Assembly: GCA_026120185.1 (NCBI GenBank)
Contig: JANUWF010002280.1
Span: forward strand, 1 to 64,000
Source: Voacanga thouarsii
Taxonomy: Eukaryota > Streptophyta > Magnoliopsida > Gentianales > Apocynaceae
Direction of reading: 5' to 3'
Length of the DNA: 64,000 nt
The translations under genes were made by a program, and so were the position numbers. Every line of letters begins with the position of its first letter. The stretch's first letter is position 1. This document shows positions 1 to 12,249 of the stretch, piece by piece. Below the pieces are notes generated by a model. That model had not been told where the DNA came from and ran no database searches. It saw only the letters and a list, made by a program, of their open reading frames with translations.

Positions 1-1130
1 ACTCTAATATAAAATATATGTATTTCAAAAAATCCATAGTATTTTTTGTTGGGTATTTTTTATTGTCCGCCTTCCAAATTTTTTTTAAATAATAAATTTC
101 TTTAAATTTTTTAATTTTTAAAAATTCTTTTAAACTGTAATTTTTTAAAAATAAAATAATAATATTATCTTTTAATATGTAATTTACTTCCCCCAATCCT
201 CTATTTCTGGGTATAAAGTAGAGGTGCTTTGCCTGTTTAGTTAGAGACTTGGCATGTTAAGGAATTTAAATACCAGAATAGAAAGATTTCGACACGTATA
301 TTTGTATTCTTTTACACTTTAATGCTGGCTTCCATTTTTAACGGAATAAAAAGTCTACCCCACACAAATGCTATCCTATGCTTTCTGAAGCCAACTAAAG
401 CATCAAAGGAAAACGAGACGCGAAAGGTGAAAGGAAAGGAAGCGCGAAAGGGGACAAATGCACTTCAATTATGCCGACAAGAAAGAATGGTGAGAGAACA
501 GCCCACGAACTTTTGTCTTGGAAGAAAACAATTATATTGGCGAGTCTTTTCTCTTTTTGGCGAAAAGAACAGCCCACGAATAAGAATTATATTTTATTTC
601 TAAACTTAGACAATTAACCCTACTAAATCTGAGTCCTATCATTAACATTTCTACCCGGTAACGCATTGATTTAATTATAACTGAATATTTTTCAAATTTT
701 TTGTGCCAAATAAAAATAAAACATTTGATAGAGGTCGAACTCATATTAATTAATTTATCAATTGAAAGGCTTTAATTCTTGCATTAAAAGCTTTATACTT
801 TGAATATATTGGTTAATTTGAGATTGTGGATTATGTATAAATAAAACTAGATTGTGAATTATGTATAAATGGGACCAGTATTTTTCTTTCCAAAGACAAA
901 ACTCTTATATAATTAATATAAATATTCTACTTGGTGGCATGTTTAAATATAAAGTTATCGTATAGAAAATATTATTTAAGACTTCAAAAATGAGTATAAA
1001 AAATTCTTAATACTTCTTATTTATTGTCAAATAATTTTGAGTTGAATGTCTATATTTTTTAACACTTTATTATAATTAGTATCTATTTTTATTATTATTC
1101 TTTTTATAAGTAAAAGCTTAAGTTAGATGA
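1..1130. repeat. Dispersed repeat copy (non-coding, AT-rich)
   Basis: No convincing gene is seen. Segments of this stretch recur elsewhere in the window. Positions 1-300 match 25470-25705 on the same strand. Positions 240-840 match 28120-28490 in reverse complement. Positions 810-1130 match 28690-29030 in reverse complement. The stretch around 745-840 also matches 20340-20434 joined to 25424-25450. It is therefore an interspersed repeat of unknown class. No terminal repeats or coding capacity were found. Confidence 0.6.
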
Positions 1131-1273
1131 CTACTCCTATTATGAAAACCAAACCCCCGCTTCCATTTTTAACGGAATTAAAAGTCTTCCCCACACAAAT
1201 GCAATCCAAGCCATGCTTGTATGCCTTCTGTATTCAATTATTGAGCCTAGAAGTATCAAGGAAAACAAAAAAG

Positions 1274-1475
1274 GGTGCCAGAGCCAGCAAATTTAGACTA
1301 AAATGGAAACAGCTATAGACAATTATTGAGCCCAAAAGCATAAAGAAACAGAAGAAAAGAAAAGTGAAAACAAAAAAAGGTGCCAGAGCCAACAAATTTG
1401 GACTAAAATGCAAACAGCTATAGACAATTATGGAGCCCAAAAGCATAAAGAAATAAAAGAAAAGAAAGGTGAAAA
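1274..1475. repeat. Two-copy tandem repeat, about 105-bp period
   Basis: The phrase GGTGCCAGAGCC recurs at 1274 and 1379. It is followed in both copies by nearly the same text, ending in a purine-rich AAAGAAA stretch. The Copia element at 1476 is inserted at the right edge of the second copy. Confidence 0.65.
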
Positions 1476-1837
1476 TGTTATAAAATTAGGGTAGTGTTAG
1501 AATAAAATCTACACACTACACACTAAGAAAATTCTAACTATTCTTTGCACAAGAATTTCTCTTCAAATCTTCTTTTCTCTCACAATTCTTTCTCTAATCT
1601 TTCTTTCACTAATCTTTCTTTCACAAAATAATAATGTATTACAAGCTTAGAGAATAGCTCTATTTATAGAGCTCTAATTAGTGGATTACATCATGGCATA
1701 CATCATCTTCCACTAATCTTAATTAGTGGTGTCTCCACTAAATGGTGGACATCCATAAAAATCTTCTTAATAATTCACATAAATCCATAATTAGTGGAGC
1801 CTCCACTAATTAATGGAGATTCCAATAATTCATAACA
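1476..1837 (-). repeat. 3' LTR of the Copia element
   Basis: This 362-bp copy begins TGTTATAAAATTAGG and ends AATTCATAACA. It is nearly identical to 6719-7074. The purine-rich tract of the minus strand abuts its inner edge at 1838. Confidence 0.93.
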
Positions 1838-1850
1838 CTCCCCCTTGGAT
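1838..1850 (-). other. Polypurine tract of the Copia element
   Basis: On the minus strand the sequence directly before the 3' LTR is a purine run (CCAAGGGGGAG). This is the usual primer site for plus-strand DNA synthesis in LTR elements. Confidence 0.7.
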
Positions 1851-1996
1851 GTCCATCCATTACATAAAGAATATGCCTCATTAAAACCTTACTAGATAAA
1901 AACCCAAGTGGGAAAAAAATCTAGTGAAGGAAAAAGAGTACACTATTTTATATGTCTGTTTATTACTCCCACTGATGAGATGATTCCTTTAAATCT

Positions 1997-3500
1997 TTAA
2001 ACCGACGCATACCAGATTTTATATCTCAACTTCTCAAATGTTGCGATCGGTAAAGTCTTCGTGAAAATATCTGCGAGGTTATCACATGACCGAATTTGTA
2101 GCACATCAATTTCACATTTCTTACGGAGTTCATGAGTAAAGAAGAATTTTGGTGAAATATGTTTTGTCCGATCTCCTTTAATATATCCTCCTCGTAATTG
2201 AGCTATGCAAGTTGCATTGTCTTCATAAAGAGGAGTTGGAATACCTTTGATTGATGATAATCCACAACTTTCTCGGATATAATGAATCATGGATCTTAGC
2301 CATACACATTCTCGACTTGCTTCATGAATGGCTATAATTTCGACATGATTTGAAGAAGTAGGCTGCTATAGATTGTTTCGTAGAACGCCATGATATAGCG
2401 GTATTTCCACATGTAAATAGATAGCCCGTTTGAGAACGTGCTTTATGTGGATCAGATAAATAACCGACATCTGCATAACCTATCAATGTTGGATTGGTTT
2501 TATTTGAATAAAATAATCCGAGATCAATTGTACCTTGGAGATATCGAAGGACTTGTTTAATTCCATTCCAATGTCGTCGTGTTGGTGAAGAACTAAATCT
2601 TGCTAATAAATTGACAGCAAAAGCAATATCAGGTCGTGTATTATTAGCAAGATACATCAATGCACCAATTGCCTTTGAGATATGGTACTTCGAGGACCAA
2701 GGAGTTCTTCATCATTTTCTTGAGGTCGGAAAGGATCTTTATCCACATTTAATGATCGGACGATCATTGGAATACTCAATGGATGTGCTTTGTCCATGTA
2801 AAATCTTTTTAGCACTTTTCTTTGTATATGTTGATTGATGAATAAATGTTCCACTCTCCAGATGTTCAATTTGTAAACCAAGGCAAAATTTGGTTTTACC
2901 AAAATCCTTGATTTCGAATTCTCTTTTTAAATAATCAATTGTTTCTTGGAGCTCTTCGGGAGTTCCAATAAGATTAATATCATCAACATATATAGCTAAT
3001 ATCACAAATTTAGAACCAGATTTCTTAATAAAAACACATGGACATACCTGGTCATTTTTAAATCCCGCTTTCAATAAATATTCACTAAGACGTGTGAACC
3101 ACATGCGCCCAGTTGCTTCGAGGCCATATAATGATTTACGCAACTTGATGGAGTAATTTTCACGAGGATAATGTTTATATGCTTCGAGGCATATGAAATC
3201 CTTCGGGGATTTTCATGTAAACATCATTTTCTAAATTTCCATACAAGTAAGCGGTGACAACATCTAATAGGCGCATATCTATCTTTTCATGTCTTGCCAA
3301 GCGATAAGATATCGGAGTGTAATAGCATCAACAACGGGAGAATAAGTTTCATCATAATCAATACCTGGTCTTTGTGAAAAACCTTGGGCTACTAATCGCG
3401 CTTTATATCGAACGATTTCACTCTTTTCATTGCGCTTTCGCACAAATATCCATTTGTAGCCAACGGGTTTTACACCTTACGGTGTTCGGACTGCGGTCCG
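1997..3500 (-). pseudogene. Copia reverse transcriptase-RNase H, broken
   Basis: Pieces of Copia RT and RNase H are spread over several minus-strand frames. The RT amino-terminal part lies around 3500-3220. The catalytic YVDD motif occurs as AIYVDDINLIG in the piece ending at 2739. The connection region (NTRPDIAFAVNLLARF) starts near 2650. The RNase H end (KTLPIATFEKLRYKI) ends at 1997. Frame changes near 3180, 2740 and 2320 separate the parts. The enzyme would copy the element's RNA into DNA; this copy cannot make it. Confidence 0.9.
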
Positions 3501-3513
3501 AAGACTTCACGTT

Positions 3514-5143
3514 TTGTCGGTGCATTTAACTCCGATTGAATCGCATCTTTCCATTGCAGCCAATCTTTTCTATGCCGACATTCATCAAGCGATATTGGTT
3601 CGGGATCATCATTATCTGTGTAACATCAAGAGATATATTGTATGCAAATATATTATCAATAACGGTTTCTATCCGATTCCAACTTCTCTAGGAAGTGGTA
3701 TAATTGATAGAAATTTCGGTGTTACTTTCATCAACTTACGGTTCTTTGTCATCGGTTCTCTCTTGGTCTTTATCATTCTTTTCTTCAATATGATCTTCGG
3801 ATCATTTAATCCTCTTTTCTTTCGAGGATTTTTATCTTTAGAACCAAGAGGTCGGCCACGCTTACGGCGTGTTTTTGACTCAGCGGCTATAGGTATAATA
3901 TTTTGTTCTGCTTGGAACTTCAATTCGAATAGGAGCATTTATAGGTTGGAATATGCGATTTTGTAACTCTTCTAGAGTCAACAAAAGCGTACGGCATTTG
4001 ATTTGCAATGCTTTGCAAATGAATTATCTTTTGAACTTCAAGTTCACATGCGCTTGTGCGCGGATCAAGATAATTTAATGATGTTGTCCAAGCAAGATCC
4101 TTTTTATCTTGTTTTGGTTCTCCCCTAATTTAGGGAATAATGATTCATCAAAATGACAATCGGCAAATCTTCTTTGTGAATACATCTCTGTCGGGGGTTC
4201 AACATACACGATAATAGAGGGAGAATCATATCCAACGTATATCCCCTTTCTTCTTTGAGGACCCATCTTTGTACGTTGGTTTGGTGCAATTGGAATATAT
4301 CTGACACACCCAAAAATTCTTAAATGAGCAATATTTGGTTCGACCCGAAAGCCAATTGCAAAGGAGAGAATTTATGATAACTAGTTGGTCTTATACGTAC
4401 AAGTGTTGCGGCATGTAGAATAGCATGTCCCCGAGGCGGATGTTGGGAGATTTGTTTTCATTAATAATGGTCTAGCAATTAATTGTAATCGTTTAATCAA
4501 AGATTCGACAAGACCATTTTGTGTGTGAACATGAGCTACGGGATGTTCAACATTAATCCCAATTGACATGCAATATGCATCAAAAGCATGTGATGAAAAT
4601 TCACCGACATTATCCAAACGGATATTTTTAATGTGATGGTCAGGAAATTGTGCTCGTAATTTAATTATTTGAGCAAGTAATCTCGCAAACGCCAGGTTGC
4701 GAGTAGATAATAAACATACATGTGACCATCGGGATGATGCATCAATTAAGACCATAAAATATTTGAGCGGTCCACATGGTGGATCAATAGGTCCACAAAT
4801 ATCTCCGTGAATCCGTTCGAGAAATGTAGGACTTTCAGCTCCTACTTTTCTTGGTGATGGTTTAACAATTAATTTTCCTAGGGAACATACGGTACATGCG
4901 AATTTTTCTGATGTTAATATCCTTTTATTTTTTAAAGGATGACCATGTGTATTCTCAATGATTCTTCTCATCATGGTAGATCCTAGGATGACCCAACCGG
5001 TCATGCCAAATGCTAAAAGTAATAGGATCGGTAAACTTACGGTTTACTAGATGATGAATTTCAATTGTACGTATTTTTACAAAATATAGACCGGTAGAAA
5101 AAGACGGCAGTTTTTCTAATACCGATTTCTTACCCAAATGCAT
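3514..5143 (-). pseudogene. Copia integrase, broken
   Basis: The core domain is read on the minus strand between about 5143 and 4381. It shows HGDICGP, RLDNVGEF and NGLVES, which carry the D, D and E of the catalytic triad, preceded by a degenerate zinc-binding region (CTVCSLGK). The piece at 4266-4075 continues with the conserved GPQRRKGIYVGYDSPSII region. The remainder down to 3514 is the low-complexity linker to RT. Several frameshifts separate the pieces. Confidence 0.85.
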
Positions 5144-5239
5144 TTGAGTAATAAAAAGATGCTCAATCCCATTTTCCTCATTTGTTTCAACATGATACCC
5201 ATTTACTGCGGATATCTTTAAAACTCGATAAATTTCTTA

Positions 5240-5528
5240 TGGATTTTGAGGAAAATAGTGCCTTATCAATAATAATTGTTGTTCCTTTAGGCAACAATAT
5301 ACTAGCTCTTCAGGAGCCCTCAATTACATTTGCACTACCGTTTATCGTATAAATATTTATTTCTCCCATTTTGAGATCAGAAAAATATTTCTCATTTTTT
5401 AGTATGGTGTGTGTAGTTCCACTATCAATAATGCATACATCATCATTAACAACAGACCATACGAAACACATAATATATATATATGTAAACGTAAATATTA
5501 TTAGAATAGAATGAAAATGAAAATACAA
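5240..5528 (-). pseudogene. Copia aspartic protease, partial
   Basis: The minus-strand translation has the protease active-site context CIIDSGTTHTIL, followed by KNEKYFSDLKMG and a conserved glycine-containing stretch. The usual DSGAT-type motif appears as DSGTT, an accepted variant. The frame is lost near 5310. It lies between gag and integrase, as expected for Copia. Confidence 0.8.
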
Positions 5529-5553
5529 AAATATCGGGGTGAGGCTTTAGTTC

Positions 5554-6626
5554 TTACGGACACTTGCCATCACCAATTAAATGGTCTATCCTATCGTCTG
5601 GGTGTTCAAAAAAATCCGATACATCCATATGGGTAATATTGATATTAAGATCTTCAGGATCAATATCATCATCCTCAGCATTATTTATTGGATGTTGAGA
5701 AAAATTTGCTTCCACATTTTTATTTTTCAATGAAACTTGATACAATTCAACTAAATGCTTAGCCGTACGACAGTTTCGTGACCAACGACCTTTCATGCCA
5801 CATCTATAACATATATCCTCATGCTTTTCTTCAATTTCTTTTTCTTTTCCCTTATGATCTTTTACGTTCCACTTCGGGTGGCTGGTATTTCTCACGGTTT
5901 GATTATAATTGTGATAAGGGAAATATCGAGCGTGTCTACGACAATAACCACGACCACGGCCACGGCCATGACCACGACCACGACTATAACGATGGCTTCT
6001 GCTGGAGCCAACAACATTCACTTCAGGAGTCTTTGTTGAGCCGATTGGTCTAGCTTCATGATTTCTCAATAATAACTCATTATTTTTCTCTGCAATGAGG
6101 AGGGCGAGTAATTAAATCTGTAAATTTTGTATACCCCTTTTCTCGATATTGTTCTTTGCGGGACAATATTCGAGGCATGAAAGGTGGAGAATGTCTTCTC
6201 CAACATATCTTCATCAGTCACTTTTTCTCCGCATAATTTTAATTGAGATGTAATTTTATACATTGCGGAGCTATATTCATTCACGGTTTTAAAATTTTGC
6301 AACCTCAGGTGCAACCATTCATACCGTGCAGTAGGTAGTACGACCATCTTCAGGAGGTCAAATCTTTCTTTTAAATTTACCCACAGGACATATGGATCTT
6401 TTTCGGTAAGATATTCCATTTTCAAATTTTCATCGAGATGACGACGAATAAAAATCAAAGTTTTAGCCTTGTGTTGTGTAGATGCACTGTTATTTGCTTG
6501 AATAGTTTCACTAAGGCTTTCAGCATTTAGATGCATTTCTGCATCGAGAACCCATGACATATAATTTTTTCCAGAAATATCAAGGGCTACAAATTCGAGT
6601 TTAGCGAGATTAGCCATAAAGATCAA
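5554..6626 (-). pseudogene. Copia gag with zinc knuckle, frameshifted
   Basis: Two minus-strand reading frames (6626-6066 and 6069-5554) together give a Copia gag. The first begins MIFMANLAKLEFVALDISG and has the WVLDAEMHL region. The second carries an RG-rich stretch and a CCHC-type zinc knuckle, CYRCGMKGRWSRNC, in which the usual histidine is arginine. The frames change near 6070. Gag would form the particle around the element's RNA; the lost histidine should weaken nucleic-acid binding. Confidence 0.87.
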
Positions 6627-6700
6627 TAAATGCGTACCTGTCTTCTGGTTTTGTTAACGACAGAAACTCGTGCTTAGTCTTCTAGCTTTTGTACCAGTAG

Positions 6701-6718
6701 AGACTCGTGCTGATAACG
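6701..6718 (-). other. Primer binding site region of the Copia element
   Basis: Directly inside the 5' LTR the minus strand reads CGTTATCAGCACGAGTCT. It only partly resembles the initiator-Met tRNA primer site (TGGTATCAGAGC), which is nearly exact in the element at 55295. The true tRNA primer is therefore uncertain. Confidence 0.5.
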
Positions 6719-7074
6719 TGTTATAAAATTAGGGTAGTGTTAGAATAAAATCTACACACTACACACTAAGAAAATTCTAACTATTCTTTGCACAAGAATT
6801 TTTCTCTTTCTTTTCTCTCACAATTTTCTCTAATCTTTCTTTCACTAATCTTTCTTTCACAAAATAATGGTGTATTACAAGCTTAGAGAATAACTCTATT
6901 TATAGAACTCTAATTAGTGGATTACATCATGGCATACATCATCTTCCACTAATCTTAATTAGTGGTGTCTCCACTAAATGGTGGACATCCACAAAAATCT
7001 TCTATAATAATTCACATAAATCCATAACTAGTGGAGCCTCCACTAATTAATGGAGATTCCAATAATTCATAACA
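6719..7074 (-). repeat. 5' LTR of the Copia element
   Basis: This 356-bp copy of the LTR at 1476-1837 has the same ends (TGTTATAA and CATAACA). It holds an AT-rich TATTTATAGA stretch near 6897-6906 that could act in promoter context on the minus strand. The GAAAA duplication follows at 7075. Confidence 0.93.
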
Positions 7075-7258
7075 GAAAACAACTAATTTGCACCATTATT
7101 GAGCATGCCATGTCGGAAAAAGGTTATTTTCCAGTTATTGATTTGATGGTTTATATATCTACAAGAATTGAACCCATATATATATTAGAAGTGACCGTCT
7201 CGCACAAGATACAAACTCAGGTACATGTACAAATAAAATATTAGTGTGACATGTAACA

Positions 7259-7259
7259 A

Positions 7260-7343
<84 letters not shown>
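7259..7343. repeat. (TTA)n microsatellite
   Basis: An uninterrupted run of TTA/ATT trinucleotides of about 85 bp. It directly borders the retroelement scrap at 7345. Confidence 0.95.
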
Positions 7344-7344
7344 T

Positions 7345-7640
7345 TGGTTAAAGGAGGGCAGAACCTCCTAGAGATTTTATTAAATAATTACGGAACAACC
7401 AACTTAACACGCAAAGAGGGGATGCTTAACCTATCCATATTACAAATGCCCTTAGCCTGTAAAGGCAAATCCTAAAAATTAGAGAATGCTATAGCAACTT
7501 GCAACCGGCAACTCTCGTTAGCCATGAAATCCGCCAACTGATTTGCTTCCCTGAAGACATGAACCAAAGAGAACAAAGGCATTTTAGCAAGGAGAAACTT
7601 GATTTTCAAAACCAAGTCCCTTAAATGCCAAGGGAAATCA
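7345..7640 (-). pseudogene. LINE-type RNase H domain fragment
   Basis: Reading the minus strand gives LVHVFREANQLADFMANES, the conserved end of the RNase H domain found in plant non-LTR elements and derived genes. Downstream text is RLQVAIAFSNF, then stops. The 5' part is absent. The adjacent TTA microsatellite may derive from the element's 3' tail. Confidence 0.6.
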
Positions 7641-7837
7641 ATGCATTACCAGACTATATTAAGATATTTTTCCCCATATTCCCTTATAATAAAATGTAAA
7701 AATAATATTTTTATATATTAAGATATGAATTCAAATATTTACAATATCTGTATAACAGACTATATTCATACACTAATATCCTAAGAAAGTTTTGAAAAAC
7801 TCTCATCTACAAAATTTTACATAGTTTCATCAAATTT

Positions 7838-7990
7838 CCATGCAAAATAGTTGTGTCTTCTGCTGCTGCAAGGAAGACGGATATTACTTCTAAGCTCTGC
7901 TTTCCATGATCCACATAGTCACTCAAAAATAGATAATTAGCTTTAGGAGGAAAACCCGCATATTCTAAGCGCCCATTGCAAGCACGAGAA
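7838..7990 (-). pseudogene. Protein phosphatase 1 catalytic-subunit exon fragment
   Basis: On the minus strand an exon-like stretch reads [27 protein letters not shown], followed by a GT donor at 7887-7886. It closely resembles the metal-binding GDYVDRG region of plant type-one protein phosphatases (TOPP). Two key positions are changed (GDYVDRG to SDYVDHG) and a residue is missing before EYAG. Only one exon remains, with no promoter or flanking exons seen, so it is a captured or dead fragment. Confidence 0.75.
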
Positions 7991-9095
7991 ACATAATTCA
8001 TTGGATATCACATCATCAAGAAGAAAAGATAATCTAAAGAAACTGTAAAAAATAATATTGGTAGGGATGATAATACAAATGTATGAAAAATTTTCTATTT
8101 CTCTGAAGTCCGTGATCCAACTATCCATCTTCAGCATAACTTTATCTTGTCATATTTTGATAAAAATATATCAGCGAGGAAAGAGTATGCACACCTTCCA
8201 TCTGAGTTTGCATCACCTGAAAAATCCGGCAAAAGTATGTGAGAGAGAATTCAAAGAAGATTTAATGAGAGAAATCAGAACCTGTAGAAGGATAAAAAGA
8301 CAGTGAGAAATTACTGCAACTCGACGGACTGCTGTTACTGCTTTGTAGTGAAAGAGTTGGACTGATTGATTGCATTGCACAAGTACTTGAATGTTCCAGC
8401 TTATTAGAGTTGTGTATTGATTTTCAATAGAAAAATTGCACAGCGCAAGTTAGACGTAATAAGAAGTAATAACAGAGTTGGCTCTTTCTGTTGATTTTCT
8501 TAATTGTTGCCATAATAGTGGAAAATTAAAGTTTTTAGGTTTTAAAATTTGTAACATGCATTCTTTCATTGAGAATTTATGATTGTTATCTGAACATGAT
8601 TAGATTGTGAAAAAGAAACTACCTTTCTAAAGATCTTATGAAAAGAAAATACTTTTACCATCTATTCTTGAAACCTAAAAATTCTGCGATCATGTACTAG
8701 TTGTAGGTTTTATTTCAAAATAAAATAGAAAAACAAATTATTATTGGAAGGTCTTCTAATATTGTGATCTAGACATGTTTAGGATGTGTTTTATGCTAGA
8801 GATCATGCACGAAAACCCTGCAACAAATCCCAATAATTTTTGAAAAAAAACTGAAGGGACAGAGTACCCTATTTTTGTTGTACAGTAGATTGATGCTATT
8901 ATTTCATAGTGATAAAGCCCAAATTTGGGAAAATTTAGAACAGAGAAAACATATCTTAATATGTGTATATGTTAAGTGTAAAATATCAAAATTTTCCAAT
9001 GAGGGAATTAAAAGTTCCGAAATTTTCTTTCAAGCTAGTTTGTGCTGGACAGATTACTATTGTAGCAAAAAATAAATTAGTAAGTGTAATTAAGG
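7991..9095. other. Intergenic, nothing recognised
   Basis: AT-rich DNA. Open frames here (for example 8058-8306 and 8875-9075) show no recognisable domain and have the composition of random AT-rich sequence. Confidence 0.5.
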
Positions 9096-9099
9096 CTGA

Positions 9100-9473
9100 T
9101 TTTTGGGTAAGGCTACTTGTATTCTATTTTATATGTGTTTAGGCATGTCTCTGTAAAAATTGAGGTCACTACGAAGTGCCTTACATTTTAGGTCATGAGG
9201 TAAAAATTCAGGTCATGTCCACTACCAACAAAGTGGGATTAGAGTACAAGATCTTGTACTTGACATTTTAGTTGTTTTTCTTAGAGATAATTCTTTATTA
9301 TCGTTTATTTTTGAGACTCTGATTGAGCTTTACTTTAACAGTATTACGATTAAGTTTTATTTGAGGTATTATTTTGGATCAGTTATTTATTTATCTTATT
9401 TTAAAGACCCCTTGTCCTTTAGACGGAGTGACATCCCTACTCCTTTTAGGGTGCGTAGATAGTGGGGTGTTAC
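9100..9473 (+). repeat. Possible Gypsy LTR 3' end
   Basis: The stretch ends with GGGTGCGTAGATAGTGGGG followed by TGTTACA at 9467-9473, a terminus commonly seen in plant Ty3/Gypsy LTRs. No partner LTR or target duplication was found in the window, so this is a weak call. Confidence 0.3.
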
Positions 9474-11061
9474 AATTTGGCTTCCGTTGTAAGAATGAGT
9501 GGCTTTCAATGAATTGGAATGGACTTATTTAACTTAACTTTGATGACCTTGGCGATATCTATCTAAATAAATGAGTTTGTATTAGCTTGGCTTGATTAAG
9601 TAATTGTTAATTAGGATTCTTAAATAGGAAGAAGAATAATATCTTTGTAATGTTAGACACCAACTGTTTGTGCTATAAGATGTTTTGCTTGTTGATGTTT
9701 AAAGTCTTATTTGCTTGAGGACATGCAAAGTCTCAAGTGAAGAGGACTGTGATAGGGCTAAAATATATCTTTATTTTCTTAGTCATTGAGATAAATTTGA
9801 GATGTTTTTGTTTTATAATTTCTATATTTGAAGATGTTTTGATGAAATTCTAATATAAAAGGTTTTCTTGGGTATAGGAAAGCTTTTCCTAGATTTTGGA
9901 TGGAAATTGCAGAATTTTAAGATGAATTGATGTTGTTCCAGTTGTGAACTGGTGCCTGCTCAAATACCTGAAGTGGTAGTAGTTCAACACTGGAAAACAG
10001 GGGAAGAATAGAATAAAAATGGACTCGGAATAGAGATGAGCCAACGTCGGTCCAGTGAAGGTGACCCGGCGCCATCTCATGATAGTTCAGTGGTGGTGGA
10101 AAATCCTTCTCTAATCAAAATTTAGAAGTTGTTGTGTAGATCTTTTGGAAACTGACTTTTGGACGTACCATGACTTCTTAGGATGAGTTTTGGCAATCAT
10201 AAGCATCTATTTAAGCATGAAAAATTTAATAGAAACATATGAATTCATTGGGCTATATAAAAAATTCATCAATCAAGGAAGCATTGCTTTAGGAGGAGTT
10301 TTCATTGGAAGTAGAAGGGATTGCCTATGAGTTTTATCTCTTTCTTTTGATTTCTTTTTCTTGAACAATGATGAAATTGATGTTTTGATTGTATTTAGAG
10401 GATATTTTTAGATTTACAATTTTGCACTGATTTTAGTTATTTGAGAAATTAATTATTACTTCTGGTATTTGATTACTTGTTTCTATTTAATGGATTAATT
10501 GGTTATTTCCTCCTTCTACTTAACTTGAAAAACAAGATTAGGAGTGGTTGCAATTTAGTTAATTTTATGTGTTGTCTCTTAATTGACTTGAAAAAGAATG
10601 TTAAGATATGTTGAATTTGCCTAGAATCTAGGGTCATTAACTGATTTTATGCTATTATATTGCCTAAAATATAGGGATATTTGTAAAGATTGATTTTAAT
10701 ACATTTTTTGGTGGGTTAGTGAGATAGAATATATCCACTAATTTGACTAGAATGTAGTAAATCTATCAATTGAAAAACGAAATGGAGTCTATTTTAGTCC
10801 TTCACGACGCCGAAATAATGATTACTTGTGATAATTGCTAATCAATCATTATCATGTCTTCAAGAATCTCTATCTACCTACATGTCTTTTCTCCTAGATT
10901 TTGTCGATATTTTTATTTTTATTTTTTTACTTTTGATTTTATTCATTTTGTCATTCTAGTTAGTAAGTTAAACAAAGATTAAAAAATAATTAATAGTACT
11001 TATTTCTTGAAGATCGATACTCGTTAATGTCTTATACTATGTTTTACGTTGAGTATACTTG

Positions 11062-11097
<36 letters not shown>

Positions 11098-12245
11098 TTA
11101 ATATTTTAATTGAAATTTAATTGGAAATGGACTTTAAATTGAGTAATTTGTATACCCAAAATCTACATATCACCCTCTAAACATTGCAAATATCATATAC
11201 ATTTATCACTTTTCATTATCCCTTCCTCAATCAAAACTCAACAAATCACCACAAGGAGATCTCAACATAATTCATTCCTAGATCATCATCTAAACATAAT
11301 TCCTATATATTTCTTGAGTTCACTAAAAGCAAAAGTTAAGACAAGAGTTAATTGTTTTGAAGATTGAGATGCCTTGCTTGATAGAGATAATTGATATTCA
11401 ATAGACCTAAAGTGCTTTAAGATCCAAGCATCAATCTCCTTGGCATAAGATCCATCAAGCAAAAGAGAAGCAATGAGAGAAATGAGAAAAATGGACCATT
11501 AGTTTTGGTCTAAAAAGGAAGAGAAGAGAAAGAAAGAGAAAATAAATTAATCCAGAAGAAGATCTAGAATACTTTCTTGGTTTTCTCAAACTTTGGAGAA
11601 GAAAACCTTGTATTTGATCTTTGAAGAAGAAAATTCTTAGTTTAATTGATGTTAAAGTTCGAGAGGTAGAGGAGAGTTAGAAGGGTTTTTGGTTGTTTTG
11701 AGTGATTTGGAGGAGTTTGTAGTGTGTGAGAGTGGTCGAAGGTTAAAGATTGCCTAGTGTGTGTTCTTAGTATTCTTAGAGTCTAAAGAGAAAAGTAGAA
11801 GATGAGAGGAAGAGCTTGTAAGTTATTGGTTGCTTGAAGGGATTGTCACTAAGCGATTATGTTTAGAGAGAATAGTATTTTAGTTGGTATGATTTTGTAG
11901 GGATTAGGCTTATTCTATCAAATTTTGAAATTCAAAAGAAAGTTGAGAGAATAATGGAGGATGAAGATGTGGTGAATCAATGATGGAGACCGAGAGGAAG
12001 AGAAGAAGAAGGAAAATGAAAGTAGAAGTGAAGATGATGCTTGACTATGAAGAGAGGAAGAAGACTGAAGGAAAGAAGAAAGGAAGGGTGCTTGTTCAGT
12101 GGAGCGATTATAGGGAGAAGTTCAGTTCTTGTATTTGAATTTAAAAGGTTTGGTTAGAGTAATTGAAGCTAAAAGTTAGGAGAAGAACAATGTGCAACAA
12201 TAGAGCTTGGCTCGGTCCTAAGTGAGGATGGAAGAAGGGAAAAAG
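9474..12245. other. Intergenic, nothing coding recognised
   Basis: AT-rich sequence. The part 11290-12250 is strongly purine-rich on the plus strand (many GAAGAGAAG runs). No domain was recognised on either strand. It contains the TG microsatellite listed separately. Confidence 0.5.
11063..11096. repeat. (TG)17 microsatellite
   Basis: Seventeen uninterrupted TG dinucleotides. Confidence 0.95.
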
Positions 12246-12249
12246 AAGA

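Larger units (their letters stand above)
1476..7074 (-). mobile_element. Complete but degenerate Copia LTR retrotransposon
   Basis: The element has two LTRs (1476-1837 and 6719-7074). Both begin TGTTATAA and end CATAACA, and they are about 96-97% alike by eye. A 5-bp target duplication GAAAA sits at 1471-1475 and 7075-7079. The coding strand is minus: gag lies next to the right LTR, followed leftwards by protease, integrase, RT and RNase H, which is the Copia order. Frameshifts and stops break the polyprotein everywhere, so the copy is not autonomous. The LTR similarity suggests a moderately recent insertion. Confidence 0.93.
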
